A stretch of 6,470 nt of DNA from Rhodospirillaceae bacterium (GCA_003524565.1 DQGU01000106.1:3877-10346), one strand, 5' to 3'. Shown: positions 1-6,311, counted from the first letter of the stretch. Notes: generated by a model from the sequence alone, not told the origin. A program made the numbers and translations.

Positions 1-374
1 ATCTGCCCCACAAAAGCATGATGCACGTCATGTTCGCGCCGCCAATAGCCGTAGGGCGCAAGGGTGAAAAGGCTGATAAACCGCCCCGCCCAAGTATTTG
101 CCGTGCGCGATTTGAAATACGACCCATGTCCGCAGTCATGCTGGATAATAAACAAACGCACCAGCATAAAAGCCGCAGGTACGGCCAACAGCAAAACAAG
201 CGCATAGGAAACGCCGCGCGCGAAGTACATCAGCGCCAGAAGACCAAAAAACAGAAAAAAATTCAGCGCAAATATACGAATACTGCGCCGCGTATCCGCC
301 CCCGCATATTGCTGGCAATGCGTCATAATGGCGTGATAACGCACGGACATGTCATCGGTCGCGGCAGTGTTCAT
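1..374 (-). CDS. Membrane fatty acid desaturase, N-terminal 124 residues (truncated by window edge)
   Basis: This is the N-terminal part of a membrane-bound di-iron fatty acid desaturase, which would insert a double bond into an acyl chain at the cytoplasmic membrane using O2 and an electron donor. The reading frame is open from an ATG at 374 to the window edge, so the C-terminus is missing. Two hydrophobic segments are visible, near residues 33-51 and 56-77. The first histidine box is HDCGH at residues 79-83, and the second is HDVHH at 115-119, preceded by the APYGYWRREH stretch typical of the family. The third histidine box, normally near the C-terminus, lies outside the window. The gene starts 4 nt after the stop of the acyl-CoA dehydrogenase and is probably co-transcribed with it. 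The ribosome binding site is weak (GAAG about 10 nt upstream). Met9 is an alternative start. Family membership is secure; substrate and regiospecificity cannot be read from this fragment. Confidence 0.9.
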   Translation of the reverse strand, partial: MNTAATDDMSVRYHAIMTHCQQYAGADTRRSIRIFALNFFLFFGLLALMYFARGVSYALVLLLAVPAAFMLVRLFIIQHDCGHGSYFKSRTANTWAGRFISLFTLAPYGYWRREHDVHHAFVGQ

Positions 375-378
375 GCGT

Positions 379-2175
379 TTATGCTTCGGGCGACGGCGGT
401 TTCGGCTTCGGCGCGTCCGGCGGTTTGAGCGCAAGGGCATAACCGAGCGCGGCGGGGGCGATAGCGCGGTAATGCAGCAACGCATCGAAATGCTGCAGCG
501 CAGGCTCTTTTTCATGGCTGAGCGAAAGCTCTTTCGCGCCAAAAGCCTTTTGCAAATAGGTTTGCGCCACCAGCGCCTTGCGCGCATCGTTGTGGTGGGC
601 GAGGTCATGCGCGGCCTCTTCGGCCAGAAGCGCGCCTGACAACACATCCGCCATGTGGTCCATCAGTTTACGCGCAAAGCGCTCGCCGTCTTCGGGATGT
701 TTGCGCAAATGCGCAAGCGCACGTTCTGCCTGCACAAGGCCGGTATCAAGCAGGCTTTTCTCCGCCGCCATTGATGCGGGCAGCGCGTGCGATATAGCCC
801 GGATTTTATCGGTGAAAAGTTTATCGCCCGGCTCTTTGCCCGCAACCATACGCAAAAGCTCCAGCGCCTGAATGTTCGCAGGCCCTTCCCATACCGTCAG
901 CACCATGGCGTCGCGCAGCAAACGCGCCGTTGGAAATTCTTCGGTATAACCATTGCCGCCAACCAGCTCCAGCGCGCGCTTGGCCGCCTGCACGCCGTCT
1001 TCGGCGGTGCGATATTTTGCCAGCGCGGTTGAAATGCGCAGCCACGGGCGCTGCGTATCGTCCTTGAGCGCAGCATCGAATGTTTTGGCAGCATCAAACG
1101 CCAAGGCAGCGGAGGCTTCGGCGCGCACCGTCAAATCGACGAGTTCATTTTGTACCATGGGGTAGTTCACAATCGCTTTGCCGAAGGCTTCGCGGTGCGT
1201 CGCCCAGCTGGCCGCCTCCATCAGCGCGCGCCGCTGCACGCCCGCGCCCGACATGGCGTTGTGGATGCGGCTATATTCGAGCGCCTCCATCATCATTTTA
1301 AGCCCGTGGGGTGGCGGGGCAACCTCAATCACCTCCGCGCCTTCAAGGTCTATCTCGCCGGTCGCGAGGCCTTTGGTGCCAAGCTTATCTTTCAGGCGGC
1401 GCACGTTGTATTTGTTCTGGCTGCCGTCTTTCAAATGGCTGGGCACCAGATAAAGGCCGAGGCCCTTGCTGCCTGCAGGCGCGCCTTCCGGCCGCGCTGT
1501 CGCCAGCGCAAGGCCGGAATTGGCATTGCTGGTAAACCATTTCAATCCGTGCAGGGTGATTTTCTGGCCGTCTTTTTTGGCAACCGTCGTCGTTGCGCCC
1601 ACATCAGACCCGCCATGCAATTCCGTCGCCCAGGTACCGCCGGTTTTGGTTTTACCGTCCATGCGCGTCATGTCGTGCAGGTATTCATCGCGCACAGCCT
1701 TCGGCGCGAATTTATCCAGCACATAGGCAACCGCCCCCGTCATGGTCACCGGGCAATGCACCGAAATATCCGATTGCGACAGCATATAGCCCATGGCGAA
1801 GCTGAGCAGATGGGGCTCCGGGTCGCTGTCCATGAAGGCAAGGCCGATGGTGCCTTTTTGATACGCTTCCTGATGGCAGGTTTCATAGTCGCGGTTGAAA
1901 ATCAGGCGCGTTTTTTTCTCCCCCGCCTTGTTATGCGTTTCAAGGCGCGGCGGGGCGTGGCGGTCGCTGTAGCTTGCCTGTTCATCCAGCGGCCCGCCGA
2001 CAAAAGCGCCGAAATCCTTGAGCCTGTCTTCGTTGCGCGCCAGCATATCGGGCGCGGCGCGGCCGAGCAGGCGCTGCAGGTTGATGTCCATATCATAAAA
2101 GTTATGGCCGCGCGTTTCTTTTGGATACGCAGGATGCGTGCTGCGCGCAGGGGGTGGTGCGTGCTTATCTGTCAT
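379..2175 (-). CDS. AidB-like acyl-CoA dehydrogenase family flavoprotein (598 aa)
   Basis: This is a soluble FAD enzyme of the acyl-CoA dehydrogenase fold, which classically oxidises an acyl-CoA to the trans-2-enoyl-CoA and passes electrons to ETF. The middle-domain FAD-binding motif reads GGTWATELHGGSDVG around residues 179-193. A KDKLGTKG stretch follows, and the glutamate in VWEGPANIQ is residue 430, at the position of the family's catalytic base. The CPVTMT stretch, the RLKDKLG motif and the WEG-N-I-LR ending resemble E. coli AidB more than short-chain dehydrogenases. At 598 residues it is somewhat longer than AidB, with about 160 mostly helical residues after the active site and a proline-rich tail. 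Met at 2175 was chosen over an upstream ATG at 2235 because GGAG lies 7 nt before it and the extra 20 residues look unrelated to the family. It heads an apparent operon with the desaturase and is divergent from a TetR regulator. AidB relatives are linked to alkylation response in E. coli, but the neighbours here favour acyl-chain metabolism. The substrate is unknown. Confidence 0.93.
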   Translation of the reverse strand: MTDKHAPPPARSTHPAYPKETRGHNFYDMDINLQRLLGRAAPDMLARNEDRLKDFGAFVGGPLDEQASYSDRHAPPRLETHNKAGEKKTRLIFNRDYETCHQEAYQKGTIGLAFMDSDPEPHLLSFAMGYMLSQSDISVHCPVTMTGAVAYVLDKFAPKAVRDEYLHDMTRMDGKTKTGGTWATELHGGSDVGATTTVAKKDGQKITLHGLKWFTSNANSGLALATARPEGAPAGSKGLGLYLVPSHLKDGSQNKYNVRRLKDKLGTKGLATGEIDLEGAEVIEVAPPPHGLKMMMEALEYSRIHNAMSGAGVQRRALMEAASWATHREAFGKAIVNYPMVQNELVDLTVRAEASAALAFDAAKTFDAALKDDTQRPWLRISTALAKYRTAEDGVQAAKRALELVGGNGYTEEFPTARLLRDAMVLTVWEGPANIQALELLRMVAGKEPGDKLFTDKIRAISHALPASMAAEKSLLDTGLVQAERALAHLRKHPEDGERFARKLMDHMADVLSGALLAEEAAHDLAHHNDARKALVAQTYLQKAFGAKELSLSHEKEPALQHFDALLHYRAIAPAALGYALALKPPDAPKPKPPSPEA

Positions 2176-2182
2176 CGCCAGT

Positions 2183-2186
2183 CTCC
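2183..2186 (-). promoter_or_regulatory. Ribosome binding site of the acyl-CoA dehydrogenase
   Basis: GGAG on the minus strand lies 7 nt before the ATG at 2175. It decides the start in favour of that ATG over the in-frame ATG at 2235, which would add 20 residues not typical of the family. Confidence 0.75.
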
Positions 2187-2206
2187 ATAATAATATGAAT
2201 GAGGCG

Positions 2207-2235
2207 ATGATGCGGCAGGGTAGCCGCGATTGCAA
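2207..2235 (-). promoter_or_regulatory. Candidate sigma-70-type promoter for the dehydrogenase-desaturase operon
   Basis: On the minus strand TTGCAA (2235-2230) and CATCAT (2212-2207) are separated by exactly 17 nt. Each matches four of six consensus positions for the -35 and -10 boxes. Transcription would begin near 2200, leaving a leader of about 25 nt that includes the GGAG. The match is moderate, so this is a guess based on spacing and position. Confidence 0.3.
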
Positions 2236-2288
2236 CCCCCGTTATGTTTTTGCGCCGCCGCATCAGTATTGCCATTGACCCCTGCATC

Positions 2289-2331
2289 TGCACGGTGCAA
2301 AGTTGGTTGCGAAGGGTTCGCATAACTTTGC
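2289..2331. promoter_or_regulatory. Nested palindromes, candidate operator of the TetR-family regulator
   Basis: Three overlapping inverted repeats occupy this stretch. The outer arms are GCAAAGTT (2297-2304) and AACTTTGC (2324-2331), perfect over 8 bp. Inside them lie TGCGAA (2308-2313) and TTCGCA (2317-2322), perfect over 6 bp around GGG. A shorter one, TGCAC-G-GTGCA (2289-2299), abuts on the left. The centres of the two larger repeats differ by one base. TetR-family dimers typically bind such palindromes in the divergent region next to their own gene, so this is the best operator candidate. As transcript the same bases could fold into a hairpin ending 35 nt before the regulator's start codon, so an RNA role is an alternative. 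Confidence 0.55.
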
Positions 2332-2339
2332 GAGGGGTT
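2307..2339 (+). repeat. 12-bp direct repeat with 21-nt phasing
   Basis: TTGCGAAGGGTT at 2307-2318 recurs as TTGCGAGGGGTT at 2328-2339, differing at one position. The offset is 21 nt, close to two helical turns, so both copies face the same side of the DNA. The first copy forms half of the inner palindrome of the candidate operator. Tandem half-sites of this kind fit cooperative binding by two dimers, but this is inference. Confidence 0.45.
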
Positions 2340-2352
2340 GCTTTACGCATTC

Positions 2353-2358
2353 AGGGGA
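2353..2358 (+). promoter_or_regulatory. Ribosome binding site of the TetR-family regulator
   Basis: AGGGGA lies 8 nt before the ATG at 2367. It fixes the start there and not at the upstream in-frame ATG at 2244, whose extra 41 codons would read through the candidate operator and do not resemble a TetR N-terminus. Confidence 0.75.
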
Positions 2359-2366
2359 CAGTATTC

Positions 2367-2993
2367 ATGAGCGCCGAAACCGCTACCGCCGTCGATTTCC
2401 AGAAAAAATTCAAATACCACCACGGCAACCTGCGCGAAGCGCTGCTGGCGGCTGCGCTGGATATTCTTGCAACCGATGGCATTGACGGTTTGAGCCTGCG
2501 CAGCCTTGCGCGCGCAACCGGCGTCACACAGGCGGCGCCCTATAGCCATTTCCGCGACAAGGATGAGCTTCTGGCCGCGGTTGCCGAAACGGGTTTCCAG
2601 CGCCTTGCCCTTTCCATGGCCGAAGCCGCCACGGGCGCGAAGGGCGCGCAGGAGAAAATCGAAAAACTCGCCTGCGCTTATGCGCGTTTCGCCGTCGATA
2701 ATAAACCGCTATTCGGCATCATGTTCGGGCGGGAACTGGCGGACATCAAACGCTTCCCCACGCTGGCCATGACGGCGGGCAAAAGCTATGCGCTGATTTC
2801 CGCGGCGCTGGCACAAAAGGCCGCCGCAACCGGCGAAGATGCGCGTTTCCTGACCGTTGCGGTCTGGAGCCTTTGTCACGGCCTGACCACATTGATTGTC
2901 GAGGAAAAGCTGAGCCCCGCGCAAATCGGCGCGGCCGACCTTGATACGCTGGTCAAGCGCACGCTGGGCGTCCTTGCGCCGCAGCTGGGCTGA
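2367..2993 (+). CDS. TetR/AcrR-family transcriptional regulator with WHG-type C-terminal domain (208 aa)
   Basis: This is a cytoplasmic DNA-binding regulator, most likely a ligand-responsive dimeric repressor. The N-terminal helix-turn-helix domain covers about residues 17-70. It opens with YHHGNLREALL, has SLRSLARATGV as the helix-turn-helix, and ends with APYSHFRDKDELL, the standard TetR signature. The C-terminal domain contains GIMFGREL and a WSLCHGLTTL motif at 167-176, which places it in the WHG-type C-terminal group. Its length of 208 residues is normal for the family. The gene is divergent from the acyl-CoA dehydrogenase and desaturase, with a palindrome-rich spacer between them, so these are its likely targets together with its own promoter. 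By analogy with other TetR regulators beside acyl-CoA genes, the ligand could be an acyl-CoA or fatty acid. That is inference. It ends 8 nt short of the convergent kinase-family gene. Confidence 0.93.
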   Translation: MSAETATAVDFQKKFKYHHGNLREALLAAALDILATDGIDGLSLRSLARATGVTQAAPYSHFRDKDELLAAVAETGFQRLALSMAEAATGAKGAQEKIEKLACAYARFAVDNKPLFGIMFGRELADIKRFPTLAMTAGKSYALISAALAQKAAATGEDARFLTVAVWSLCHGLTTLIVEEKLSPAQIGAADLDTLVKRTLGVLAPQLG

Positions 2994-3001
2994 TAAAACC
3001 C

Positions 3002-3850
3002 TTACGCGAATTTATCGAGAATTTTTTGCGCCTTGCGGGCATAGGACGCGCCGAACAAACGCGTATGCACCAAAAGCGGGTAAAGCGCATAGACCTCCGC
3101 CCGCTCTTCGAAAAAGCCGGCGCGGATAGGACGGATTTCGTTGTATTTGGCGAAAAATGAATCGCTGAAGGTATTGAACAGGCGGATGAAGGCCAGCTCC
3201 ACCTCCGCATCCGCATAATAAATCGCAGGGTCGAGGAACGCCGCGATTTTGCCGCGACCAGGGATGATATTACCGCTCCAGATATCGCCATGCACCAGCG
3301 AAGGCGCTTGCGCGCCTTGCAGCATCGCAGGCAACTTTGCCGCGATTTTTTCAATCTGCGTCAGCATGCGCGCATCGATTTTATTTTCCTTGAGCGCACG
3401 ATGCGCCATGTGCATCAGGCGTTTTTCGGCAAAGAACGATGGCCAGTCTTTTTCCCAGCCGCCCGGCTGGGTGAGCGAGCCGACGAGCGTATCGCGCTCC
3501 ATGCCGTAAGAATCATGCGTCACGCCGTGCAGTGCGGCGATTTGCTCGGCGGCTGCACTTTCGACGCGGTAATCGACCATGCCTTGCGATTGCACGAATT
3601 CCATGATGATGACGTGCTCGTTGCTGTAAAAAACTTCCGGTACCGGCAGGGGGGATTTTTCGCGCAAATATTTCAGCATCCATGCTTCGGTATCCAGCCC
3701 GCGCTCCGCCACTTTGGCCACGCGCACTTCGCCGGTTGCGAAAACAAGGCGGTAAATCTGCGCGTTATTCGCGGCGGAAAGCGGCGCAACCGCCGTGATA
3801 TGCAGGCCGAGCGCCTGTTCGACTTCGCTATAAATCGCGGGGGAAATCAT
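3002..3850 (-). CDS. Fructosamine/ribulosamine 3-kinase family protein (282 aa)
   Basis: The protein belongs to the fructosamine-kinase branch of the aminoglycoside-phosphotransferase/protein-kinase-like fold. Members phosphorylate ketosamines (sugar adducts on amines), which destabilises the adduct and frees the amine; most characterised bacterial members prefer ribulosamines or erythrulosamines. Visible elements are Lys46 in RVAKV and Glu55 (ATP-binding pair), the catalytic loop VHGDIWSGN with Asp189 and Asn194, the metal-binding Asp207 in DPAIYYADAEVELA, and the late YPLLVHTRLFG stretch. The GGWEKDWPSFFAEKRL region also matches E. coli YniA relatives. Length is normal (about 285-290 is usual). 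The nucleotide loop is odd: Ala26-Ala27 stand where relatives have glycines, and no loop cysteine is present. The ATG overlaps the upstream phosphatase stop as ATGA, with AAAGG 10 nt upstream, implying coupled translation. The exact substrate is not determined by sequence. Confidence 0.9.
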   Translation of the reverse strand: MISPAIYSEVEQALGLHITAVAPLSAANNAQIYRLVFATGEVRVAKVAERGLDTEAWMLKYLREKSPLPVPEVFYSNEHVIIMEFVQSQGMVDYRVESAAAEQIAALHGVTHDSYGMERDTLVGSLTQPGGWEKDWPSFFAEKRLMHMAHRALKENKIDARMLTQIEKIAAKLPAMLQGAQAPSLVHGDIWSGNIIPGRGKIAAFLDPAIYYADAEVELAFIRLFNTFSDSFFAKYNEIRPIRAGFFEERAEVYALYPLLVHTRLFGASYARKAQKILDKFA

Positions 3851-4335
3851 ATACCGTGTGCCTTTCGCAGTTTTTCCAGCAGCGTTTGCGACGCGCTATG
3901 CACCATATCGAAAACATTTTCAAAGTCCGTTTCGTCGCCGTACCACGGGTCGGGCACGTCCTGCCCCTCCGCCCCCGCCGCCGCAAGGAACATTTCAACC
4001 TTGGCGGTATGACCGGACGGGGCACGGCTTTGCATGTCGAAAAAATGCCCGCCGTCCATGGCATAGAGATAATCGAAGGCGTTGAAATCCTCCGGCTTCA
4101 GGGCGCGCGCGCGCTGACCCGCCAGCGACACCCCGTGGCGCGCCGCGATTTTGACAGCGCGGCGGTCAGGCCCTTCGCCGATATGATAAGAATCCGTGCC
4201 GGCCGAATCGATGTGAAAATGCGCACCCAGACCCGCGTCTTGCGCCAGATGGCGAAAGACCCCCTCCGCCGTTGGCGAGCGGCAGATATTGCCCGTGCAA
4301 ACAAAAAGGATTTTAACCACCCCCGTAGAAGACAT
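3847..4335 (-). CDS. Low-molecular-weight protein-tyrosine-phosphatase family enzyme (162 aa)
   Basis: This is a small cytoplasmic cysteine phosphatase. The phosphate-binding loop VCTGNICRSP sits at residues 12-21, with nucleophile Cys13 and Arg19 in the C-X5-R signature. The general acid is Asp129 in VPDPWYG, placed as in classical members, and the length is normal for the family. Met at 4335 was chosen because AGAAAGG lies 8 nt upstream and the P-loop then falls near residue 13, as usual; the longer frame from 4413 would add 26 lysine- and arginine-rich residues without family character. It shares a 4-nt overlap with the kinase-family gene that follows. In other bacteria with this same gene order, LMW-PTP enzymes were reported to dephosphorylate ribulosamine 5-phosphates as well as phosphotyrosine. 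A role in removing sugar-phosphate adducts ahead of the kinase is therefore a reasonable inference. A phosphotyrosine or arsenate-reductase-like role cannot be excluded by sequence, though the DPWYG motif argues for a phosphatase. Confidence 0.92.
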   Translation of the reverse strand: MSSTGVVKILFVCTGNICRSPTAEGVFRHLAQDAGLGAHFHIDSAGTDSYHIGEGPDRRAVKIAARHGVSLAGQRARALKPEDFNAFDYLYAMDGGHFFDMQSRAPSGHTAKVEMFLAAAGAEGQDVPDPWYGDETDFENVFDMVHSASQTLLEKLRKAHGI

Positions 4336-4343
4336 ACAGCCGG

Positions 4344-4350
4344 CCTTTCT
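4344..4350 (-). promoter_or_regulatory. Ribosome binding site of the phosphatase
   Basis: AGAAAGG on the minus strand ends 8 nt before the ATG at 4335 and supports that start over the in-frame ATG at 4413. The whole 92-nt spacer (4336-4427) between the phosphatase and mnmC starts should hold both divergent promoters, but no convincing pair of boxes stands out. Confidence 0.6.
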
Positions 4351-4414
4351 TGTTGCCTTTTTCTTTTTTGCTGCGATGTTATGCTCAAAGCGGCAGACCG
4401 CCGAGAGATACATC

Positions 4415-4418
4415 AGGA
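4415..4418 (+). promoter_or_regulatory. Ribosome binding site of mnmC, pointing to a GTG start
   Basis: AGGA lies 9 nt before GTG at 4428. The upstream in-frame ATG at 4350 has no such site and would add 26 residues with no counterpart in MnmC proteins, so the GTG is preferred. Confidence 0.65.
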
Positions 4419-4427
4419 TTTTCTATT

Positions 4428-6311
4428 GTGGCACTGAAACCCGCCCGTTTGCAATGGTCAGAGAATGGCGATCTTGAAAGCCTGGATTACGGCGACGTGT
4501 ATTTCCAGCGCGGCGCGGGCTTTGCGGAATCAGATTATGTTTTTTTGCGCCACAACAACATAGCGGCGCGCTTCACCGCGCTGGGCGCAAACAGTTTCAG
4601 CATCGCGGAGCTGGGCTTTGGCACCGGCATGAATTTCCTGCTAACTGCCGCGCGGTTTCTGGAGCATGCCCCGCCCGACGCGCAGCTTGTTTATGCCAGC
4701 ATTGAAAAACACCCCATCCCCGCCGAAATGCTGGCGCAAATCTACGCGCAGTTTACGGCGCAAATACCCGAAGCCGCCCCGATATGCGCCGAGATTATCG
4801 CGCAGTACCCGCCGCTGATAGAAGGATTTCATACCCTGTTGCTGGCCGGCGGGCGTATCCGGCTGATGCTGTGTTTTGGCGATGTAGCCGATGTGCTGCC
4901 GCAAGTATCCGGCCAATTCGATGCGTGGTATCTGGACGGTTTCTCGCCCGCCAAAAACCCCGATATGTGGCAGGAAAACCTTTTCCCCCTGATTGCATCG
5001 CGCACCAAATCCGGCGGCACGCTGGCCACATTTTCCGTCACGGGGCACATGCGCCGCGCGCTGAAAACGCTCGGCTTTGATGTGCAAAAAGTCAAAGGCT
5101 TCGGCATCAAATGGTCAATGACCGCCGCGCAAAAAACCGGCATGCCGCCCGCCGCGACAGGCAAAAAACATATCGCCATATTGGGCGCGGGCATAGCGGG
5201 CTGCGGTGCGGCTCATGCCCTTGCCCGCCGCGGGCACAGCGTCACGCTGATTGATGCGCGGAATGGCCTTGCGCATGAAACATCCGGCAATCCTATCGGT
5301 ATTTTATATCCAAAAATAACAGCGGAGCCGAGCGCGATGGGCGCCTTGCATGCACACGGGTTTTGCTATACCCGCATGCTTTGCGCAGCGCTGCCCGTGG
5401 CCTCATGGCGCGCATCCGGCGTTTTGCACATCGACAAAGATAGCGATGAAACGCTGCGACACCAGAAACAGGTGGAAAACAACGGCCTGCCCGCCGAATA
5501 TGCTTTTCATGATACGCAAGGCCTGCACCAGCCCATGGCCGGATATTTATCGCCGCCCGATTTATGCGCGGTGCTGGCGGCATCGCCCCGTGTAAAGCGC
5601 ATTTTGAACCAGCAAGTGCATAGCCTGTCACATGACGGAGCGCAGTGGCACATTACAGACGCCACGGGCAGCGGGATTTGCACAGCCGATGCCGTCATCA
5701 TCGCGCTTGGCAACCATAGCGCGACCATGACAGGTGCGAAATGGCTGCCGCTGCAATCCCTGCGCGGGCAGATTACCTATATCCGCCCGACACCGCGTTC
5801 AGCAGAAATGGCTGAAGTGATATGTCACGAAGGATACATCGCCCCGCCTGTGGACGGGCTGCAATATATCGGCGCGACGTTTCAGAAAGAGCCCGTGGCC
5901 ACGCCCGAAATCCGTAGCGAAGACCACGCGGAAAATATCAACAAACTCAATGCGCATTTGCCGCAGCTGGCAGTCACCATGGACGATGTCGCAGGCGGGC
6001 GCACAGGGTACCGCGCCACAACGCCCGACAAATTACCCATGGCGGGCGCGGCGCCCGATGTGGCGGCGCTATTGGAAAATTTCGCTGACGTCCGCGCGGG
6101 CGCCGATGCCGCGGGACGTGACATTCCCGCGCCGCCCCACCTTTATATCAGCACCGGATACGGCGCGCATGGCATGTCTGGCGCGCCGCTTTGCGGTGAA
6201 ATTATCGCGGCGATGATAAGTGACGAGCCGCTAAACGTGCCCGCCTCATTGGCCGAAGCCTTAATGCCCGCGCGGTTTTTGCTGCGTGACTTGAAGCGTA
6301 AAAAAATATAA
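4428..6311 (+). CDS. mnmC: Bifunctional tRNA (mnm5s2U34) modification enzyme MnmC (627 aa)
   Basis: MnmC completes the 5-methylaminomethyl-2-thiouridine at wobble position 34 of certain tRNAs. The C-terminal FAD oxidase domain removes the carboxymethyl group from cmnm5U to give nm5U, and the N-terminal SAM-dependent domain methylates this to mnm5U. The methyltransferase half spans about residues 1-235, with SAM motif ELGFGTGMNF from residue 61 and the hallmark WYLDGFSPAKNPDMW at 167-181. The oxidase half begins at about residue 246 with the dinucleotide-binding motif GAGIAG (253-258) and ASGNPIG-like TSGNPIGILYP soon after; it ends with the conserved APLCGEIIAAMISDEPL stretch. It is slightly shorter than the 668-residue E. 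coli enzyme, partly through a short linker between halves. The start is GTG with AGGA 9 nt upstream. It depends functionally on MnmE/MnmG and MnmA elsewhere in the genome. It is divergent from the phosphatase gene and appears to be transcribed alone; no functional link to its neighbours is evident. Confidence 0.96.
   Translation: MALKPARLQWSENGDLESLDYGDVYFQRGAGFAESDYVFLRHNNIAARFTALGANSFSIAELGFGTGMNFLLTAARFLEHAPPDAQLVYASIEKHPIPAEMLAQIYAQFTAQIPEAAPICAEIIAQYPPLIEGFHTLLLAGGRIRLMLCFGDVADVLPQVSGQFDAWYLDGFSPAKNPDMWQENLFPLIASRTKSGGTLATFSVTGHMRRALKTLGFDVQKVKGFGIKWSMTAAQKTGMPPAATGKKHIAILGAGIAGCGAAHALARRGHSVTLIDARNGLAHETSGNPIGILYPKITAEPSAMGALHAHGFCYTRMLCAALPVASWRASGVLHIDKDSDETLRHQKQVENNGLPAEYAFHDTQGLHQPMAGYLSPPDLCAVLAASPRVKRILNQQVHSLSHDGAQWHITDATGSGICTADAVIIALGNHSATMTGAKWLPLQSLRGQITYIRPTPRSAEMAEVICHEGYIAPPVDGLQYIGATFQKEPVATPEIRSEDHAENINKLNAHLPQLAVTMDDVAGGRTGYRATTPDKLPMAGAAPDVAALLENFADVRAGADAAGRDIPAPPHLYISTGYGAHGMSGAPLCGEIIAAMISDEPLNVPASLAEALMPARFLLRDLKRKKI

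Larger units (their letters stand above)
2232..2341. repeat. Long-range inverted repeat spanning the divergent intergenic region
   Basis: GCAACCCC at 2232-2239 is the exact reverse complement of GGGGTTGC at 2334-2341. Just inside these, GTTATG at 2241-2246 is the reverse complement of CATAAC at 2321-2326. The internal spacing differs (1 nt on the left, 7 nt on the right), so this is a pair of related half-elements and not one perfect palindrome. The left copy overlaps the candidate -35 box of the dehydrogenase operon and the right copy lies between the nested palindrome and the tetR-family start. It may mark two related regulator-binding regions, or it may be chance. Confidence 0.35.

Noticed and set aside
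18..428. Plus-strand open frame of 136 codons at the left edge
   Set aside because: The minus strand here encodes both histidine boxes of a fatty acid desaturase in frame, so the plus-strand frame is a shadow.
1150..2190. Plus-strand open frame of 346 codons antisense to the acyl-CoA dehydrogenase
   Set aside because: It lies wholly opposite a confidently identified gene, is rich in Arg, His and Ala as expected from reading G/C-ending codons in reverse, has no ribosome binding site and no recognisable domain.
2244..2366. N-terminal extension of the TetR-family protein from ATG at 2244
   Set aside because: It would translate the palindromic operator region, has no good ribosome binding site, and the ATG at 2367 with AGGGGA upstream gives a standard TetR N-terminus.
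3290..4012. Plus-strand open frame of 240 codons antisense to the kinase and phosphatase genes
   Set aside because: It crosses two real genes on the other strand, with a composition typical of a shadow frame (many His, Arg, Phe) and no family motif.
4353..4382. Possible mnmC promoter, TTGCCT with TGTTAT after 18 nt
   Set aside because: The -35 match is only about half of consensus and the stretch is a T-rich run where such matches arise by chance; not strong enough to list as a feature.
4390..4401. Short inverted repeat GCGG-CAGA-CCGC before mnmC
   Set aside because: Four-base GC arms are expected by chance in DNA of this composition, and there is no T-run or conserved context.
3856..4437. 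Plus-strand open frame of 193 codons antisense to the phosphatase
   Set aside because: The opposite strand encodes an LMW-PTP with intact catalytic residues; this frame has no motif and also runs over the mnmC start region.
4641..5087. Minus-strand open frame of 148 codons inside mnmC
   Set aside because: It is antisense to the conserved methyltransferase domain of MnmC and lacks any domain signature.
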